This document shows, one piece after another, positions 60,441 to 64,000 of a DNA stretch of 64,000 bases. The stretch's first letter is position 1. Every line of letters starts with the position of its first letter. The stretch is taken from the NCBI GenBank assembly GCA_045113695.1, contig JBGUJG010000130.1:33902-97901 (forward strand). Direction: 5' to 3'. The notes beneath the pieces are model-generated. The model was not told the origin of the DNA. It searched no databases and saw only the letters and a program-made list of their open reading frames with translations. The position numbers were made by a program, and so were the translations under genes. The DNA comes from UBA4246 sp045113695 (lineage in GTDB: Bacteria; Bacillota; Clostridia; Christensenellales; Aristaeellaceae).

Positions 60441-60915
60441 GTTTCGTCACGTTTTCATAGGGAAATTGATTTCACATACATTTATATTTTTTCCATTTGC
60501 ATTTCGCTGCATGCAGCTGACAGAGACAACTTCTTTCGATAACCCACCCCTCCATGTCAGCCTTCGAATCCTTCCCGTGTCAGCCGCGCACCGCGCGGCG
60601 TATCCTGAGCTTGCGAAGGGGCATAAAAAGGCATTTGCCGCCGCAAGGCAAATGCCGGCATGAAGGACCCCGACAAACAAGAGGGAGAGTGACGGCAGCT
60701 CAGGCGCGGTGATCGTATTTCATCTGTGAAAGGATGCTGTTCCCAATGACGGACACGCCGCGCCTGGGTCCGCCTGTATCTCCCGGCTTGGCCGTCGGGA
60801 TCCTTCGCGATGCGAAAAGCGCTGCGGCCGCTTTTCTTCCTCATCGCTCAGGATGACAGGCGGGGTGGGTTGATCGAAGAAAGCTGTTGCTGTTTGTTGC
60901 TCTTTTGTTGTCCGG
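60441..60915. repeat. Gene-free region with dispersed palindromes
   Basis: No gene is seen. GGCATTTGCC/GGCAAATGCC (60630-60639 with 60647-60656) forms a perfect hairpin. GGGATCCTTCGC (from 60798) with GAAAAGCG/CGCTTTTC inside and CGCTCAGGATGACAGG (60845-60860) resembles the widespread bacterial ATCCTTCGC...CTCAGGATGACA intergenic repeat. A partial inverse-like segment (CGAATCCTTCCC, TATCCTGAGC TTGCGAAGG) lies near 60555-60619. Confidence 0.55.
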
Positions 60916-61024
60916 GTGCGGTTTCAGTGCAGTTTAGTGCAGTTTTCAAAGAAAAACTGCACTGCGAAATCACCAATGATATCAATGGTTTTTGATCGTT
61001 TAGTGCAATTAGTGCAGTTTTTTT
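60916..61024 (+). repeat. Left inverted repeat of the AT-rich module
   Basis: A ~109-bp segment, GC-poor in contrast to its surroundings. It has direct AGTGCAGTTT repeats, a hairpin AGTGCAGTTTT-CAAAG-AAAACTGCACT (60936-60963 approx.), GATATCA and then TTTAGTGCAATTAGTGCAGT. The same order occurs inverted at 62227-62121. Similarity continues weakly in the T-rich tail to about 61056. Confidence 0.85.
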
Positions 61025-61173
61025 CGGCTTCATTTATGTTTTTTTTATTTTGCAAAATCGTTGAAATCTCTGCCGGACAACGATCACATCTCCTTGTGAA
61101 ATCAGTTAGTCCGGAAAACCATTCATCGAGTTTATGTCCGCAATACAGATGATAGCTCTTTGTATTGAAATTT

Positions 61174-61992
61174 TTAAGGATTGCATCTGCTGCAAGGTTT
61201 ATATCCCTTTGTTATCGCTTCGTCTCTTGACTGAAATTCTATTTTATTCTTCTCGCTCATGTCTTTCACTGAATTACAAGAAGCACTGTGGAAGACATGG
61301 GATTTTTTATTGCCAATATAAACGCTTTCTTGGCTATCAGTGTGCAGTGAGCGCGTTGTGGTACTATCGACCAAGTCTTCAGCAACTAGGGATAAATCAG
61401 GATCATCTTCCATATAGTACTCATCAGGAAGTCTCCTTGGAGTCAGCCCCAGAGCAGAATAAGTAAGGGGCGTAGTTCTTTTGCAACTTTTTTTACCGCA
61501 AGGTTCAATGCCAAGACTGACAGCATTTATTCGGGATATCATTCTGGGGTTAATCATATCACTACAGAAAGGGTCTGCATGATACTTCTGCCCACCATCT
61601 GTTGGAACATAACAAATTGCATCCATGTATTGTTTTGTATATTTTTCCGAGGTATCAGGAAGAATATTGCATAGCAATTCATTTAGAGTCTCATCATCCA
61701 TCCATCCTGTTTGTTCTAAATTATGGTCTGTTTGGAATTTGATTACCGCTTGCCTAACCTCTGGAGTAAATTCTTTGCTCTTATTTGTTTTCTGCAGATA
61801 TCCTCTTTCTTGGAGTACTTCTATTATCAACTGAACTGCTAGCCCTTGGTCTCCCAACTGAATAAAACAGGTACATTGATCAGGTGGATTATTACACATA
61901 CATGGAATGTAAGCAAAAGCACGCTCTATTAACGATGAGAGGAAAGTCAGAAGAATAAGAATTATCAGAATACGCTTTTTTTTAGGATTCAT
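61174..61992 (-). CDS. Exported protein with peptidoglycan-binding and two Cys-His zinc-like motifs
   Basis: A 272-residue protein. A basic start and hydrophobic segment (RILIILILLTFLSSLIERAFA) give export. A PG_binding_1-like domain follows (LGDQGLAVQLIIEVLQERGY ... EVRQAVIKFQTDHNLEQTG, about 45-110). Two related Cys-His motifs come next: YVPTDGGQKYHADPFCSDM with GIEPCGKKSC, and YIGNKKSHVFHSASCNSV with GYKPCSRC at the C-terminus, the latter like the zinc motif of Ada and of many secreted nuclease-type proteins. No nuclease or hydrolase domain is attached. Codon use is A+T-rich, unlike its neighbours, and inverted repeats flank it, suggesting transfer. Confidence 0.75.
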   Translation of the reverse strand: MNPKKKRILIILILLTFLSSLIERAFAYIPCMCNNPPDQCTCFIQLGDQGLAVQLIIEVLQERGYLQKTNKSKEFTPEVRQAVIKFQTDHNLEQTGWMDDETLNELLCNILPDTSEKYTKQYMDAICYVPTDGGQKYHADPFCSDMINPRMISRINAVSLGIEPCGKKSCKRTTPLTYSALGLTPRRLPDEYYMEDDPDLSLVAEDLVDSTTTRSLHTDSQESVYIGNKKSHVFHSASCNSVKDMSEKNKIEFQSRDEAITKGYKPCSRCNP

Positions 61993-62120
61993 GCTATCAG
62001 ACTCCTCTGATATTTGTTAGTTTGTTCAGCCCAACAGTAGTAGTATCCTATCATAAATTGGATTGAAAGGCAAACTGAAAACCGATGAAGCAAAAATAAC
62101 AAAAAACTCAAAATAACTCC

Positions 62121-62227
62121 AAAAAACTGCACTAATTGCACTAAATGATGAAAATGCCTGATATCACTTGCGTTTTTGCAGTGCAGTTTTTTCAAAAAAA
62201 CTGCACTGAACTGCACTGAAACTGCAC
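62121..62227 (-). repeat. Right inverted repeat of the AT-rich module
   Basis: Read on the minus strand from 62227 it repeats the left copy with few changes: GTGCAGTTTCAGTGCAGTT, a longer hairpin CAGTGCAGTTTTTT with AAAAAACTGCACTG, GTGATATCA, and the identical TTTAGTGCAATTAGTGCAGT. The gap 61993-62317 contains only this repeat and flanking AT-rich sequence on its left; 62228-62317 is GC-rich queH-proximal sequence. Confidence 0.85.
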
Positions 62228-62317
62228 TCGGCCGCGTGCTGTCCCCCCGTCAGAGCTGCAAAACGGCTTACGAAAAAACCGGAAGCGGGCTGTGTCGCTC
62301 CCCTTCCGGCATGGCGC

Positions 62318-62974
62318 TCATGGCAGTGAAGACGCTGCCTGGACCGCTTTTTTCCTCTCCGCCTGTTCTTTGGAGTATACACACCCGCAGTAATCCTGCC
62401 GGTACAGCCCGTATGTTTTGCTGTTGCGGATGGAGCGGAGGTATCCGTCGTTCTTCTTGAAGTCGGAAAACAGGTAAGGAACGCCGACTTGTTCCGCCAG
62501 CTCAGCCCCGATCAGGTTGAGCTTTTCCGCGTTCTTGTAGGGGCTGACGGACAGGGTGGTGGTAAAGTAGTCGTACCCTTCCGCCGCGGCTTTTTTCGCC
62601 GTTTCTTCGAGCCGCAGGCGGTAGCAGCGGAAGCAGCGCTCCCCGCCCTCCGGCAGATCCTCCAGGCCCCGGGCGAGCTCACGGAAGCGCTCCGGCTCGT
62701 AAGCGCTCACGGAAACCTCCGGCGGAATCGTCAGCGGGAACACGGACACCAGCCGGTTCAGCTCCGCCGCCCGGCGGTCATGCTCTTCCTCCGGGGAGAT
62801 GTTCGGGTTAAAATAAAAACAGGTCACCCGGAAGACTTCGCACAGCTCCTCCAGGCAGCCGCTGGAGCACGGGGCGCAGCACACGTGCAGCAGCAGGCGG
62901 GGAGACCGGTTTTCCTTCCGGATGGCCTCCAGTTCCTTTTCCATCAGGAGGCGGTAATTGGTTTTCGGCATCAT
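62318..62974 (-). CDS. queH: Epoxyqueuosine reductase QueH
   Basis: A 218-residue protein of the DUF208/QueH family, which reduces epoxyqueuosine to queuosine in tRNA, replacing the B12-dependent QueG. Conserved Cys residues: HVCCAPCSSG, ERCFRCYRLRLEETA, and QDYCGCVYS, plus FYFNPNISPEEEHDRR and YDYFTTTLSVSPYKN. The cluster and metal ligands are all present. GGAGCGTCC precedes the ATG. It stands alone; other queuosine genes are not nearby. Confidence 0.93.
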   Translation of the reverse strand: MMPKTNYRLLMEKELEAIRKENRSPRLLLHVCCAPCSSGCLEELCEVFRVTCFYFNPNISPEEEHDRRAAELNRLVSVFPLTIPPEVSVSAYEPERFRELARGLEDLPEGGERCFRCYRLRLEETAKKAAAEGYDYFTTTLSVSPYKNAEKLNLIGAELAEQVGVPYLFSDFKKNDGYLRSIRNSKTYGLYRQDYCGCVYSKEQAERKKAVQAASSLP

Positions 62975-63093
62975 GGACGCTCCGTTTTTTTACAGAATTG
63001 TTTTACAATCCTTAAATCATTCTGAAAATGAAAGAAAGCGGCAGGAAAAACCGTTATTCATGATGAAAGATACCTTTCGTGAGGTGATTCCTG

Positions 63094-63873
63094 ATGAAGC
63101 ACGGGAGAGTCGGCCCGGTCTGTCTGTTTCTGATCTTCTGTCTGCTGCTGCCCGCCTGCCCGGGTCTGGGCGACGACGGCGGCCTGCCGGCGGACGACCA
63201 TATCTATTACGACGGGACGTATTATTACTACGGCGGGCAGGCCGATGAAGCCGGAGAACCCCCGGTGCTGCTGAGCCTGACGCACAACTGCTCGTCCACC
63301 GGCGTGCAGCTGCCGGCGGCGTTCGACCCGTATACCACCGCTTATCTCCTGACCGTCGCCGATTCGGTCACCAGGGTCTGCTTTACGCCCGTCGCCTCCG
63401 ACGCTTCGGCCGTGATCGAAGTGAACGGCAGCATCATCCGCAGCGGCAGCTCCACCTCCTACTTCAAGCTCGACAACCGGCCGCAGCAGGTGCAGATCCG
63501 CGTCTCCAACCGCTTCGGGAGCACCGTGTATACCGTTTTCCTGCAGCGCCGCCCCAGCGAGCGCAGGACCAGGGTGTCCGCCGGATCGATCAACCGGATC
63601 TACCAGTCCGGCAGCAGATGGTACATCGACGCCGACCTGGGAACCGTGACTTACGCGGACGGGAATATCTCCACCTACATGAACAAGGCGAAGGAAAGCT
63701 ATAAATACGCCTGCAGCGCCAGCTGCGTCTTCTACTTCGGGGACATCGCCGCCCCAATCCGCGCCTTCAGCGTCTACGACTTCAACAGCCAGTACGACCC
63801 GGACGCCCTGTACCGCTTCATCTACATCGAGGACGAGATTGTGGCCGTCCTGCCGTACTCGCCGGACTATTAG
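63094..63873 (+). CDS. Exported protein with cadherin-like beta-sandwich domain
   Basis: A 259-residue protein. The N-terminal hydrophobic segment ends LLLPACPGLG, a possible lipobox (LPAC), so it may be a lipoprotein. A Tyr-rich linker (YYDGTYYYYGG) leads to a cadherin-like domain (PF12733 type, about 55-150: LLSLTHNCSS, FDPYTTAYLLTVADSVTRV, VYTVFLQRR). The remaining ~100 residues have no recognised domain. GTGAGGTG precedes the ATG by about 7 nt. Function is unknown; a surface role is likely. Confidence 0.7.
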   Translation: MKHGRVGPVCLFLIFCLLLPACPGLGDDGGLPADDHIYYDGTYYYYGGQADEAGEPPVLLSLTHNCSSTGVQLPAAFDPYTTAYLLTVADSVTRVCFTPVASDASAVIEVNGSIIRSGSSTSYFKLDNRPQQVQIRVSNRFGSTVYTVFLQRRPSERRTRVSAGSINRIYQSGSRWYIDADLGTVTYADGNISTYMNKAKESYKYACSASCVFYFGDIAAPIRAFSVYDFNSQYDPDALYRFIYIEDEIVAVLPYSPDY

Positions 63874-63880
63874 TTCGCAT

Positions 63881-64000
63881 GGGGTTCTTGCGACCCCCCT
63901 ACGGAACCCCCCGACGGATTTGCCTCTCGTCCCTTACGGGTTCCAGGGCCTGCCGGCCCGTTCTCGCTGAAAACTGTCCACTGGACAGTTTTCCGGGCGC
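63881..64000 (+). repeat. Palindromic repeat family R, locus 4, running off the right edge
   Basis: Starts 7 nt after the stop codon at 63873: GGGGT/ACCCC hairpin (63881-63897), TACGGAACCCCCC, GATTTGCCTCTCG, then CCAGGGCCTGCCGGCCCG and the 11-bp stem GAAAACTGTCC-ACT-GGACAGTTTTC (63969-63993). It combines the locus-3 start with the locus-1 stem unit. Confidence 0.75.

Noticed and set aside
60900..62230. Insertion sequence with transposase
   Set aside because: The only gene inside encodes an exported peptidoglycan-binding protein; no DDE, HUH or serine recombinase motif was found, so it is listed as an inverted-repeat module only.
1..64000. tRNA or rRNA genes
   Set aside because: No cloverleaf with a TTC-arm pattern or conserved rRNA segment was recognised by eye; a dedicated tRNA search could still find one.

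Overview
The window is GC-rich bacterial chromosome with tightly packed, often 4-bp-overlapping operons, clear GGAGG-type ribosome binding sites, and perfect or near-perfect TTGACA/TATAAT promoters. A Prp protease gene sits between rplU and rpmA, and L27 carries the Prp-cleavable N-terminal extension; this arrangement is typical of Bacillota. Together with the high GC content, PadR/DUF2812 genes and a likely CdaA start at the left edge, this points to a GC-rich member of Clostridia. The exported binding proteins mostly end their signal peptide in A-x-A without a lipobox Cys, which recalls gut/rumen Christensenellales-like lineages. That placement is inference; no rRNA is present to confirm it.

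Left third (1-23 kb). A likely cdaA fragment is followed by a CdsB-like Fe-S lyase, a membrane-sensor SpoIIE-type phosphatase, an M42 aminopeptidase, a complete Opp/Dpp peptide ABC operon (SBP-B-C-D-F), a CtpE-like P-type ATPase, a secreted SH3 protein and the L21 leader-rplU-prp-rpmA operon. Next come an FMN reductase pair, a PadR-DUF2812 operon and, divergent from it, a TetR operon (AKR, exported DUF362 protein, ArsP-like permease, CMD-cupin fusion, exported flavodoxin). The PadR/TetR intergenic region holds two back-to-back consensus promoters, each with its own palindromic operators.

Middle (23-46 kb, all minus strand). There is a YfbR-like HD phosphohydrolase, a five-repeat peptidoglycan-binding protein, and an overlapping aromatic amino acid operon, tyrA-aroB-aroA-aroC-pheA-aroE/K fusion-aroQ. 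The operon ends in a degenerate Nudix-DUF1653 fusion and covers every step after DAHP formation to prephenate and its two branches. Two complete tandem branched-chain amino acid ABC systems (livJHMGF) follow, then an AAA-CYTH fusion and a HAD phosphatase.

Right third (46-64 kb). A Wzx/Wzy-type polysaccharide operon (three glycosyltransferases, polymerase, pyruvyl-transferase-like protein, MenD-like TPP enzyme, flippase) is followed by an IlvD/Edd dehydratase with a TRAP transporter (dctPQM). After these come an AT-rich single-gene module bounded by ~107-bp inverted repeats, queH, and a secreted cadherin-like-domain protein.

The most unusual material is non-coding. A palindromic repeat family recurs just 3' of four stop codons in the sense orientation, with a compensatory stem change between copies. 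The inverted-repeat module at 60.9-62.2 kb carries a peptidoglycan-binding/Cys-His protein and no transposase. A second, purine-rich repeat family lies at 33.2-33.5 and 37.1-37.2 kb around the first liv operon.
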